From assembly GCA_001898965.1 (NCBI GenBank), contig MKVW01000009.1, positions 842,853 through 906,852 on the forward strand: a DNA stretch of 64,000 nt, read 5' to 3'. Both the position numbers and the translations under genes were made by a program. This document shows, piece by piece, positions 45,149 to 53,075 of this stretch. Origin of the DNA: Rhizobiales bacterium 62-17. GTDB lineage: Bacteria > Pseudomonadota > Alphaproteobacteria > Rhizobiales > Beijerinckiaceae. Under the pieces are notes generated by a model. The model ran no database searches. It was not told the DNA's origin and worked only from the letters and a program-made list of their open reading frames with translations. The first letter of the stretch is position 1. Every line of letters starts with the position of its first letter.

Positions 45149-46076
45149 GGCTCGTCTCCAAACGTAGAGCCAGATTGCGCGCCGTCGTCATGGCGGCGCT
45201 GGTCATGATGTCGAGATTGCCGGCATAGGCGGGGAGATAATGGGCGGCGCCCTCCACCTCCAGAAATACTGTGGTCTTCAACCCGCTGACATCGCCGATG
45301 CCGGGAATGCGCATGGGATTGTTGTTGCTGATGCGCTCGAACTGCACGCTCTGTTTCAGCCGATAGCCCGGCACATAGGCGGCGACCTTAGCGACCATCT
45401 CTTCGACCGCGCGGGCGATCTTGTCCGGCTCGCCATCGCGCGTCAGGCAATAGACGGTGTCACGCATCAACACGGGCGGTTCGGCCGGATTGAGAATGAT
45501 GATAGCCTTGCCGCGCTGCGCGCCGCCCAATTGCTCGATGGCCCGCGCCGTCGTTTCGGTGAACTCGTCGATATTGGCGCGTGTGCCGGGGCCGGCGGAT
45601 TTGGAGGCGATGGAGGCGACAATCTCAGCATAGACGACGGGCGACTGCGCATTGACTGCCGCGACGATCGGGATCGTCGCCTGGCCGCCGCAGGTCACCA
45701 TGTTGATATTGTCGCTTTGCGCATGCGCTTCGAGATTGACCACCGGCACGACGAAGGGGCCGAGCGCTGCCGGCGTCAGATCGATCAGGATCTTGCCATG
45801 CGGGCGTAACAGATCGGCATGGCGCTGATGCGCGCTAGCCGAGGTGGCATCGAAGACGATGCGAATATCCTTGAAATCGGGGCTGTTCAGCAGCCCCTCG
45901 ATACCATCGGCTGTATGGCCGATGCCGAGGCGCTTCGCCCGCGCCAGGCCTTCCGAATTCGGATCGATGCCGACCAGCATCGCCATTTCCAGCGGATCGC
46001 CATGACGCATGATCTTGATCATCAGGTCCGTGCCGATATTGCCGGAGCCGATGATCGCCGCTTTCACTTTTGCCAT
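45141..46076 (-). CDS. mhpF: Acetaldehyde dehydrogenase (acylating)
   Basis: Converts acetaldehyde, CoA and NAD+ to acetyl-CoA. About 311 residues from [13 protein letters not shown] loop GSGNIGT is at residues 10-16 and the catalytic Cys129 in [14 protein letters not shown]-terminal [25 protein letters not shown] is family-typical (MhpF/BphJ/DmpF). The ATG at 46076 gives the family N-terminus; a GTG at 46085 overlapping the hydratase stop is an alternative. It partners the aldolase encoded next. Confidence 0.97.
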   Translation of the reverse strand: MAKVKAAIIGSGNIGTDLMIKIMRHGDPLEMAMLVGIDPNSEGLARAKRLGIGHTADGIEGLLNSPDFKDIRIVFDATSASAHQRHADLLRPHGKILIDLTPAALGPFVVPVVNLEAHAQSDNINMVTCGGQATIPIVAAVNAQSPVVYAEIVASIASKSAGPGTRANIDEFTETTARAIEQLGGAQRGKAIIILNPAEPPVLMRDTVYCLTRDGEPDKIARAVEEMVAKVAAYVPGYRLKQSVQFERISNNNPMRIPGIGDVSGLKTTVFLEVEGAAHYLPAYAGNLDIMTSAAMTTARNLALRLETSHA

Positions 46077-46081
46077 TGAGT

Positions 46082-46852
46082 TCACCCGGCGAAGGAAACT
46101 TTGACGGAGCCAAAGGCGCCGAAATCGCCCTCGAACACATCGCCGGGGCTCGCCGGCAGCATGCGCGCCAGCGCGCCGCTCATGACGATGTCGCCGGCCT
46201 TGAGGCCTTCGCCATAACGCGCCAGGGCCTGCGCCAGCCAGGCAACGGCAATGGCCGGATTGCCGAGGCAGGCTTCGCCGCGCCCTTCCACGGCCACCGT
46301 GCCATTGTGCGCGAGCTGCATCGCCACTTGAGGCAATTGCGCGAGATCGGCGGCCGAGCGTTGTTCGCCCAGCACGATCAGGCCGGCGGAAGCGTTGTCA
46401 GCCACCGTATCCTCGATCTTGATGTTCCAGTCGGCGATGCGGCTGCCGCAGATCTCCAGTGCCGGGCAGACATAGTCGGTGGCGGCGATGACATCTTCCG
46501 CCGTGACCTGTGCGCCGGAGAGGTCGCGTTTCAGCACGAAGGCGATCTCCGCTTCGATGCGTGGTTGCTGCACCGTGCCCTTCGCCACTTCGCCGCCATG
46601 CGGCACCACCATGTCGGCGAAGATCGTGCCGAAATCCGGCTCGTCGACACCAAGCTGCTGCTGCACGGCTTTGGCGGTGAGGCCGATCTTGCGTCCAGCG
46701 ATGCGCCGTCCCCCGGCTAGCCAGTCGCGCACGGTTTTCTGCTGCACCGCATAGGCCTCAGCGACGCCGTTGAGCTGTTCGCGCACCGGCGCGATCGGGG
46801 CTTGATCGTAAGCGGCGATGAGATCGCGCGCGGTGTTTTCGATAACCGACAT
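46082..46852 (-). CDS. mhpD: 2-keto-4-pentenoate hydratase
   Basis: Hydrates 2-hydroxypenta-2,4-dienoate to 4-hydroxy-2-oxovalerate. The 256-residue protein has the metal-binding Glu100-x-Glu102 ([10 protein letters not shown]), the [29 protein letters not shown] block and [19 protein letters not shown]. It belongs to the MhpD/BphH/XylJ fold and precedes the aldehyde-forming pair. Gap to the upstream dioxygenase gene is 9 bp. Confidence 0.96.
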   Translation of the reverse strand: MSVIENTARDLIAAYDQAPIAPVREQLNGVAEAYAVQQKTVRDWLAGGRRIAGRKIGLTAKAVQQQLGVDEPDFGTIFADMVVPHGGEVAKGTVQQPRIEAEIAFVLKRDLSGAQVTAEDVIAATDYVCPALEICGSRIADWNIKIEDTVADNASAGLIVLGEQRSAADLAQLPQVAMQLAHNGTVAVEGRGEACLGNPAIAVAWLAQALARYGEGLKAGDIVMSGALARMLPASPGDVFEGDFGAFGSVKVSFAG

Positions 46853-46861
46853 GTTGGGCCT

Positions 46862-47680
46862 CTAAGATGAAAGTTCGACGAGACCGATGCCGGTCTTCCA
46901 GGCGCTGACGGGCTCATAGGCGAGGCGCGTGCCTTTGCTGGCCTGCGCGGCTGCGGCGGCGATCAGCCAATTGCGGATTTCCGCCGCACCATTGCCCGCC
47001 TCGGCGATCACTTTGTCGGAATCGAAATCGACGATGGCATCGAGCTCGCCGGCTTCGAACAGGCGCAGGAAGTCCTGATCGAAAGTCTCGTTGATCAGGC
47101 CGGTTTGCGGCAGGCCGACCCAATGGCTGATGCCCCCGGTGCCGACGATGGCGATACGCGAAGCCACCGATTGCGCCCGCAGAGCCTGGCCCAATGCTTT
47201 TCCGAAGGCGCGGCAGCGCGCGTGGCTGGGCAGCGGCGGCACCGTGCAATTCACGTAAATCGGCAGGAGGGGAATATCGATGTCCTTCATCAGGAAGCTC
47301 AATGGACAGCCAAAGGCGTGATCGAGCTTCATCTCCGCGACGGATACGACATCGAATTCGCTATCGATCAGCCGTTTGACGACGTCGTCGCCAAAAGCAT
47401 CGATTCCTTTGAAGGTACGATCCGGCGTGCCGGCCTCGCCCCAGGACGGGAAAGCCGCGCCGGTGCCTATAGCGAAGACCGGCACGGCCTCGTAGGAAAA
47501 GGTCATCATATGGTCGGTGGCGATGATGACCAGGACGTCGGGCCGGCTGGCTTTCAACGTCTCCCTTAAATGCGTGAAGGCCTGAAAGACGCGGTTGGCC
47601 TGTGCTTCGTCGGTTCCCTGCGGCATGCGCAGCATGGCGGCCGTGTGAGAGACGCAGCTTTTCCAGACGATGTCTGCCAT
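46862..47680 (-). CDS. Extradiol ring-cleavage dioxygenase, LigB-type catalytic subunit
   Basis: A class III (LigB superfamily) Fe(II) extradiol dioxygenase, about 272 residues. The His-rich metal-site segments are visible as CVSHTAAMLRMP, DVLVIIATDHMMTF and GTGGISHWVG. Similar proteins cleave protocatechuate 4,5 or homologous catechols, or 2,3-dihydroxyphenylpropionate (MhpB). The start at 47680 keeps AGGAG six bases away; an ATG three bases upstream is possible. A LigA-like small subunit gene lies just upstream, so the enzyme is probably a two-subunit form. Confidence 0.87.
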   Translation of the reverse strand: MADIVWKSCVSHTAAMLRMPQGTDEAQANRVFQAFTHLRETLKASRPDVLVIIATDHMMTFSYEAVPVFAIGTGAAFPSWGEAGTPDRTFKGIDAFGDDVVKRLIDSEFDVVSVAEMKLDHAFGCPLSFLMKDIDIPLLPIYVNCTVPPLPSHARCRAFGKALGQALRAQSVASRIAIVGTGGISHWVGLPQTGLINETFDQDFLRLFEAGELDAIVDFDSDKVIAEAGNGAAEIRNWLIAAAAAQASKGTRLAYEPVSAWKTGIGLVELSS

Positions 47681-47701
47681 CATGTTCTCCTGTCGAACGG
47701 C

Positions 47702-47986
47702 TTACGATTGGCCGTCGATGCCGAACCCCGCCTTGCGGTATTCGGCGACGTAGTCGATCTTCTGGAAGCCGGCGAAATTGCGGATCAGCAGGGGGTGCAC
47801 TTGCCAGGTCAGCAGTTGCGCCACGTCGCGTCGCACCACGGCGCTGATTTCCTCGGTCGCGAGCGCGAACTCACGTGCCACGGAAGCCGGATCGTCATCC
47901 AGCCGCCGTTGCAGGTTTGCATCCTTGTCGTAGCGATGCAAAAAACGCTCGAGTCCTCGCCGCCGCACCGCACCAGTCGCTGTCAT
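47702..47986 (-). CDS. LigA-like small subunit of an extradiol dioxygenase
   Basis: A 94-residue protein resembling the alpha (LigA) subunit of protocatechuate 4,5-dioxygenase: [45 protein letters not shown] (as a domain) and [16 protein letters not shown] [11 protein letters not shown]. Such subunits contain no metal but complete the active site. It is 4 bp after the TRAP receptor gene and 21 bp before the LigB-type gene. MhpB enzymes normally lack this partner, which makes the cluster LigAB-like. Confidence 0.8.
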
Positions 47987-47990
47987 CGCC

Positions 47991-49097
47991 CTACCACTTC
48001 AACGGATCGATCTTGGAATAGACTTCCGATTGCAGGAGCGCGGCGAATTTCGCTTCGTCCTGCCCGATGTCCTTGGTGAGCGCTTCCCATTTGCGGATGA
48101 GTTCGATGTGTTTGGCGATGAGCGCTTCCGGATCCTTCACGCCAAGCGATTTGGCTTCCGCCGCGACAATGCCGATCTCTTCGGCGTTGAAGGTATCCAT
48201 CACGCCCTTAAGAGAAGCGCCGGGCACGAAGCTGATGCCATGCTTCTTGGCTTCCTCGATGGCATGCTGATCCTCGACGATATGGCCGCGAATGGTCGCC
48301 GCCGCCGTTGCCTTTGGCATTTCCGACCACAAAAGCTTCTTCTGATCGGCGCTCAGATTCTTCCAGGAGGCGCCGCTCATGACGAAGAGACCGAAGGCGC
48401 GCGGCGTGCCGAGCGGCGCTTCGATGATCGATTTGATGACGTCGAGCCCGTAAATACGCACCCAGACATAGGGGCCGTGTACGCAGCCCAGTGCCCCGCG
48501 TTGCAGGCCGGGAATGCTGTCGGAGGGCGACAAAGTAACGGGCGTCGCGCCCATCGCCTTGATGATGCGCGCAGCCGTACCGAGCGATTGTACTTTTTCG
48601 CCCTTCACGTCCTCCGGTCCCTTCACCGGCTTCGAGCACAGCAGGCGATAAGGCGTCGGGCCATAGCCCGCGAGGTAGGTCGCGCCCATGCGACGATATT
48701 CGTCGAGACATTGCGGGCAGTTGAGCATGATGGTCTCAACGGTCGCGCCGGCGATAGCCGCCGTGTCGGTGCCGAAGCCAAGCAGATTGTAGATAGCGTT
48801 ATTGGCCGCGAGTTCCTTGGTGTAGACCGTCGGCAGAATGATGCCGGCATCGATGAGATTGTCGCGCAGGGCCTGGCCCGTGCTGCGCGGATTGACGATC
48901 TGTCCCCCCGACACGAATTTCCATGTCAGCGCGCCGTTCGTCTTCTCTTGAATGGTCTTGAACAACGGCTCCAGCGCATAATTGCTGCCGTGATTTGTCG
49001 GTGCCCAAGAGCCGAACACCAGTTCCTTCGCCGTGCCATTTGCGCCTGTCGCGCAGAGCGCGGCGAAAGCCAGCGCCATCAACCCGCGAAACCTCAT
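47991..49097 (-). CDS. TRAP transporter substrate-binding protein (DctP-like)
   Basis: A 368-residue periplasmic receptor with a short Sec signal ([21 protein letters not shown]). Mature motifs [29 protein letters not shown] and [34 protein letters not shown] match DctP receptors; two Cys (NCPQCLDE) are unusual for the family. GGGAGGGGTCC precedes the ATG at 49097. It is the first gene of the meta-cleavage operon; its permeases are encoded 1.1 kb away on the other strand. Confidence 0.9.
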
Positions 49098-49171
49098 GGA
49101 CCCCTCCCACCCATCGTTGTCATCGTGATGGGCGCGCAGTGTAGCGTTGCCGATCCTCAATGCAACAAAAT

Positions 49172-49185
49172 TATAGAAGACTATA
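49172..49185. promoter_or_regulatory. Candidate GntR operator upstream of the meta-cleavage operon
   Basis: TATAG-AAGA-CTATA, perfect five-base arms, lies 75 bp before the DctP start. A longer block around it (49171-49198) aligns with 58883-58910 upstream of the alpha/beta hydrolase operon: both contain AGACTATA followed by TTAT-C-CTT. On the minus strand it also offers -10-like TATAGT and TATAAT sequences. Confidence 0.65.
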
Positions 49186-49276
49186 CTTTTATCTCTTATG
49201 GGCGAGATGAAGGTATGCGATTATGATCGCAAGATATTGAAAAATAGCGATTTAAATAAAAAGCGGATTGTTTGTT

Positions 49277-50053
49277 TTAGCGTAGCCGTACGCGCATGCG
49301 GACGAAATCGCCGCGATGCAGGCCTTCCGATTCATAGACCAGGCATTCGTCCTGATCGAAAATCGAACGCTTCAGGATCACGATCGGCGAGTTGATCGAC
49401 ACATTCAGAAGATCGGCCACCTCCACATCGGCGGAACCGACCGTGACGGTCTGTTCGGCACGTCCCAATCGATTGCCGAGATGATCGTTGAGGATGCGCA
49501 GCGGTGTCGTCGTCGTAAAACCCTTCTTGCCCACCGTCTTGAAAATGCTGCGTTCGACATAACTGTTGGCGATGAGATAGGGCACGTTGCCGCGTCGGTG
49601 AATGCGTCGCAGGAATTGATATTCGTCGGCGACATGGCCGCCGCTGTGCGAAGGGGCGGGCGGTGCCTTCGCCACGATGCAATCGAGCCATTCCATGGCA
49701 ATGCCCGGTCGCGATTCCGTCAGTTCTTCCCATTCGGTGGGAATATCCAGCCACACTTCTGATTCGGGCTTGCGCAGAACGAACGTGCCACGGCCACGAT
49801 AGCGGCCAATCAAACCCTCGTTCTCGAGAAAGCCGACCGCATGGCGCACGGTGGCGCGCGCGACGCCGAGTTCCTCGGCAAGCTCATCCAAGGTCGGTAT
49901 CTGTTGATTCAACGCCCATTCGCCGGTTTCGATGCGACGACGGAACAGCGTGACGAGCTGAATATAGATCGGCGTTGCGATACGCGTCAGCGCTTCGATC
50001 TGACGCGAAGGAGCGGCTGACTTCGCACGACGCTTGATGGCTGCTTTTGACAT
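49277..50053 (-). CDS. GntR family transcriptional regulator, HutC/UTRA type
   Basis: A 258-residue regulator. Residues about 25-95 form the GntR winged helix (PIYIQLVTLFRRRIETGEWALNQQIPTLDELAEELGVARATVRHAVGFLENEGLIGRYRGRGTF as a domain); the rest is a UTRA ligand domain (RRIHRRGNVPYLIANSYVERSIF, GRAEQTVTVGSADVEVADLLNV, ILKRSIFDQD). It lies between two operons that share a TATAG-type motif, which it may bind. The effector could be a pathway intermediate. No clear ribosome-binding site precedes the ATG. Confidence 0.9.
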   Translation of the reverse strand: MSKAAIKRRAKSAAPSRQIEALTRIATPIYIQLVTLFRRRIETGEWALNQQIPTLDELAEELGVARATVRHAVGFLENEGLIGRYRGRGTFVLRKPESEVWLDIPTEWEELTESRPGIAMEWLDCIVAKAPPAPSHSGGHVADEYQFLRRIHRRGNVPYLIANSYVERSIFKTVGKKGFTTTTPLRILNDHLGNRLGRAEQTVTVGSADVEVADLLNVSINSPIVILKRSIFDQDECLVYESEGLHRGDFVRMRVRLR

Positions 50054-50161
50054 TACGGAGAAGTCCCAGAAGTCCTGTGTTGCTTATCGCCCAATCATCC
50101 GCGTCCTGCAAATGTTGAAGAGCAAATCTTGCGAGGCGGCTAGCGGCGCCGACAAATTGTG

Positions 50162-50176
50162 ATATATGGCTATACT
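50162..50176. promoter_or_regulatory. Candidate GntR half-operator upstream of the TRAP permease genes
   Basis: Read on the minus strand it is AGTATAGCCATATAT, sharing the AGTATAG core with the motif at 49172-49185. It is about 35 bp before the DctQ-like start (50212) in the 158-bp gap divergent from the GntR gene. The second arm is degenerate, so affinity could be lower. Confidence 0.4.
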
Positions 50177-50211
50177 ATTGTTTTAATAATCTTGGAACGG
50201 GAGGGTCCCAA

Positions 50212-50721
50212 GTGAAGCCGTGGCTGGACGTTCAAGTCGCCCGCATCAGCAGTTATCTTATTGCTATTGCAGCTATTTCTTCGCTGTTGATGATGCTCCA
50301 TGTCAGCACCGATCTGGCCAGCCGTTTTATCCTCGGCACGCAGATCGAGGGGACGATCGAGATCGTCTCGGCCTATTACATGGTGAGCCTGGTCTTCTTT
50401 CCGCTCGCCGCCATCGATCGCAGTACCGGCCATATCTCCGCTGACGTGTTCACGAATCTGATGTCGACGCGCGTGCGTTGGCTGTCGCTGATGTTTGTCG
50501 ACGTCATCATCCTCATCTGCATGGCCGCGCTCGTCTGGTTCAGCGCCCGCGAAGCCTATCTGCGCACGCTCGACGGCGAGATGTGGCGCTCCGGCGAATT
50601 CCTCATTCCTGTCTGGCTCAGCCGCTGGTTCGTGCCCATCGGCAGCGCCGGCATGTTCCTGACCGTGCTTCTGCGCCTGTGCTCGGGCGGTCGCCGCGCC
50701 GCCGCATCCGCTCATCATTGA
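50212..50721 (+). CDS. TRAP transporter small permease (DctQ-like)
   Basis: A 169-residue membrane protein with four hydrophobic segments (ISSYLIAIAAISSLLMMLHVS-type N-helix; YYMVSLVFFPLAAID; LSLMFVDVIILICMAALVWFSA; FVPIGSAGMFLTVLLRLCSG). The layout is that of DctQ. GTG start after GGGAGGGTCCCAA. It forms a transporter with the DctM gene immediately downstream and the DctP receptor encoded at 48-49 kb. Confidence 0.9.
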   Translation: MKPWLDVQVARISSYLIAIAAISSLLMMLHVSTDLASRFILGTQIEGTIEIVSAYYMVSLVFFPLAAIDRSTGHISADVFTNLMSTRVRWLSLMFVDVIILICMAALVWFSAREAYLRTLDGEMWRSGEFLIPVWLSRWFVPIGSAGMFLTVLLRLCSGGRRAAASAHH

Positions 50722-50734
50722 ATCGGAATTCCTC

Positions 50735-52048
50735 GTGACAAATTATCAGATCGGTCTCGCCGGCATCGCGGTGCTCCTGACCTTCATCGGTCTTGGCATG
50801 CCCATCGCCGTGGCGCTGTTCGTCGTTTCCGTCGGCGGCATCTTCTTCATTCGCGGCTGGGACGCGGCTTTCGGCTCCATCGGCAGCATGCCGTTCGACC
50901 TGTCGGCGAGCTGGACGTTGTCGGCCGTGCCGATGTTCTTCCTGATGGGTGCCTTCGCGTTCAATTCAGGCATGACGATCTCGGTCTACCGCGTGCTGCG
51001 CATGTGGTTCTGGTGGGTGCCGGGCGGCCTCGCCATCGCCACCAACATGGCCGGCACGGCATTTGGCGTGATTTCCGGCTCCAGCGTCGCGGTCACCGCC
51101 GTCATGGCGAAGATCGCGATCCCGGAAATGCTGCAACGGCGCTATGACAAGGCGTTGGCCACCGCCGTGGTCGCCGCTTCGGGCACGATCGATGCGCTGA
51201 TTCCGCCCAGTATCATCATCATTATCTATGGCATCGAGACGGAAGCCTCGATCACGGCGCTGTTTTTGGCTGGCATTATTCCGGGCCTGCTGACCGCGCT
51301 GATCTACAGCATCATGATCATCGTGCGCTGCAAGCTCAATCCGGAGTTGGCTCCGGTCGGCGAACGCGATTTCACCGTGGCGGAGCGGCGCGAGGCGACG
51401 CGCGATTCCTGGCCGCTGCCGGTTCTGTTCGCCGGTATTTTCATCGGCATCTACAGCGGTGTGATGACGCCAACGGAAGCCGGTGCCGCCAGCGCCGCGC
51501 TGGCCTTCATCATCGCCATGGTGCGCCGGCAGATGACCCTGCCGGTGCTGTGGCGCAGCCTCGTCGAATCGGCCTCGGCTTCCGCCTCGATCTTCTTCAT
51601 CTTCATCGGCGCGGCGCTGTTTGCTCGTTTCATGTCGATGTCGGGCGTACCGTCCTATCTCGGCAACATCGTCACGGAATATTCACCCTCGCCGATGGCC
51701 TTCGTGCTGATCATCAGCGCCATCATCATCTTGCTCGGCATGTTCCTGGAGGGTATCGGCATTCTGCTGATCGTCGTGCCGATCATTCTGCCGATCTGCA
51801 AACAGCTCAACATCGATCTGGTGTGGATCGGCATGCTGGTGATCAAGCTCATCATGGTCGGCCTGTTGCACCCGCCGATAGGCTTGCAGGCCTTCGTCGT
51901 CAAAAGCGTGGTCGGCGATACCGTGCCGTTGATGACGATCTTCCGCGGCCTGCTCTGGTTCCTGGCCGCCGAAGTGGTGATCGTCGGCCTGATGATCGTC
52001 TTCCCCGACATCACGCTCTGGCTGCCGCGCCAGTTCGGGCATCATTAG
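50735..52048 (+). CDS. TRAP transporter large permease (DctM-like)
   Basis: A 437-residue membrane protein with about twelve helices and DctM motifs: AVPMFFLMGAFAFNSGMT, FGVISGSSVAVTAVMAKIAIPEM, VAASGTIDALIPPSIIIIIYGIET, SGVMTPTEAGAASAALAFI and MLVIKLIMVGLLHPPIGLQAFVVKSV. It exchanges ions for the solute at the inner membrane. It starts with GTG, 13 bp after DctQ. The likely solute is an aromatic acid given the surrounding genes. Confidence 0.94.
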   Translation: MTNYQIGLAGIAVLLTFIGLGMPIAVALFVVSVGGIFFIRGWDAAFGSIGSMPFDLSASWTLSAVPMFFLMGAFAFNSGMTISVYRVLRMWFWWVPGGLAIATNMAGTAFGVISGSSVAVTAVMAKIAIPEMLQRRYDKALATAVVAASGTIDALIPPSIIIIIYGIETEASITALFLAGIIPGLLTALIYSIMIIVRCKLNPELAPVGERDFTVAERREATRDSWPLPVLFAGIFIGIYSGVMTPTEAGAASAALAFIIAMVRRQMTLPVLWRSLVESASASASIFFIFIGAALFARFMSMSGVPSYLGNIVTEYSPSPMAFVLIISAIIILLGMFLEGIGILLIVVPIILPICKQLNIDLVWIGMLVIKLIMVGLLHPPIGLQAFVVKSVVGDTVPLMTIFRGLLWFLAAEVVIVGLMIVFPDITLWLPRQFGHH

Positions 52049-52067
52049 GGCTTGTCACAGTTAATAT

Positions 52068-52192
52068 CGTCATTGCGAGCGAAGCGAAGCAATCCAGGAG
52101 CCAAGAGCGAATTCGTAGACGTCAATGTCATTTGTCGGCGTCTCGCTGCACGTCGATGGATTGCTTCGTCGCTTCGCTTCTCGCAATGACGG
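52068..52192. repeat. Palindromic intergenic repeat, copy C (with insertion)
   Basis: The outer arms CGTCATTGCGAGCGAAGCG and CGCTTCTCGCAATGACGG match copies A and B, but the centre is about 60 bp longer, suggesting an inserted or unmatched core. It lies between the DctM gene and the terminator of the convergent operon. Confidence 0.8.
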
Positions 52193-52210
52193 TCAGACGA
52201 TGAGCGACAA

Positions 52211-52240
52211 ACAAAAAGGCCGGGCGTTATGCCCGGCCTT
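52211..52240 (-). terminator. Rho-independent terminator of the HyuAB/dienelactone hydrolase operon
   Basis: AAGGCCGGGC-GTTAT-GCCCGGCCTT hairpin; on the minus strand it is followed by TTTTTGTTTG. It lies 26 bp after the dienelactone hydrolase stop. It may also slow read-through from DctM on the plus strand. Confidence 0.9.
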
Positions 52241-52265
52241 CTCGTTTGGCAATGTCTGTTGGATC

Positions 52266-53066
52266 TCAAGCCGGCATTGGCTTACCGAGGTGTTTCTCGA
52301 AGAAGGCCAATGTCTGCGCCCAGCTCACCTTCGACGCCTCGGCGTGATAGTTCGGATGGGTGTCGTCATGATAGGCGTGGTTGGCGCCGGCATGGCGGTA
52401 GAAATTGACCGGCTGTTTCGCCTGGGCGAGCGCCAGTTCCAGCTCCACCTGTTCCTGCGGCGGCACCGCATTGTCCTTTTCGCCAAAATGCACGTCGAGC
52501 GGGCAGGAGAGATTGGGCGCCACGGCGATGCGTGAGCGCGCCTGATTGTCGAGCCGCCATTGTGGTGGCACGATCGCCGTTGGATAAAAGGCCACGGCTG
52601 CCTTCACGCGATCGGTCTGGCCGCAGATCCAGTCGAGCATCGTGCCGCCGCCCATGCAATAGCCGAGCGCGCCGACACGTTTCATGTCGACGCAGCCGAG
52701 CGAAGCGAGATAATCGCAGCCGGCTTCGAGATCGGGCACGGCCTGTTCGTCGCGCGCGGCCACGAACGCCTTGCGGCGCCGATCCTCCACATCGACGAAA
52801 TCCTGCGGCGGACGCCCGCCGACGCGGCTGAACAGGTCGACTGTGAGGGTGACATAGCCGAGATCAGCCAGCCGCTTCGTCACGTCCTGACGGTGTTCGA
52901 TCACGCCCAGGTTTTCATGCACCATGACGATGGCCGGCAGCCCCTTGGCGTCACCCTTGGGCTTCGCGAAAAAGCCGCGAATATCGTCGTTGCCGCTTTT
53001 GAACTCCACCCAGCCGCAGTCGACCTTGCGGTCCCACCGCGGGGGCAAGGGAAATATCGGTGCCAT
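52266..53066 (-). CDS. Dienelactone hydrolase family protein
   Basis: A 266-residue alpha/beta hydrolase with the DLH triad visible as Cys137 (LGYCMGGG), Asp in FGEKDNAVPP and His in HAGANHAYHDD, plus Glu51 (MVHENLG), which DLH uses to activate the Cys. The family includes carboxymethylenebutenolidase. It is 9 bp after HyuB and is the last gene of its operon. Substrate unknown; a lactone or ester intermediate is plausible. Confidence 0.9.
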   Translation of the reverse strand: MAPIFPLPPRWDRKVDCGWVEFKSGNDDIRGFFAKPKGDAKGLPAIVMVHENLGVIEHRQDVTKRLADLGYVTLTVDLFSRVGGRPPQDFVDVEDRRRKAFVAARDEQAVPDLEAGCDYLASLGCVDMKRVGALGYCMGGGTMLDWICGQTDRVKAAVAFYPTAIVPPQWRLDNQARSRIAVAPNLSCPLDVHFGEKDNAVPPQEQVELELALAQAKQPVNFYRHAGANHAYHDDTHPNYHAEASKVSWAQTLAFFEKHLGKPMPA

Positions 53067-53075
53067 TGCGTCCTC

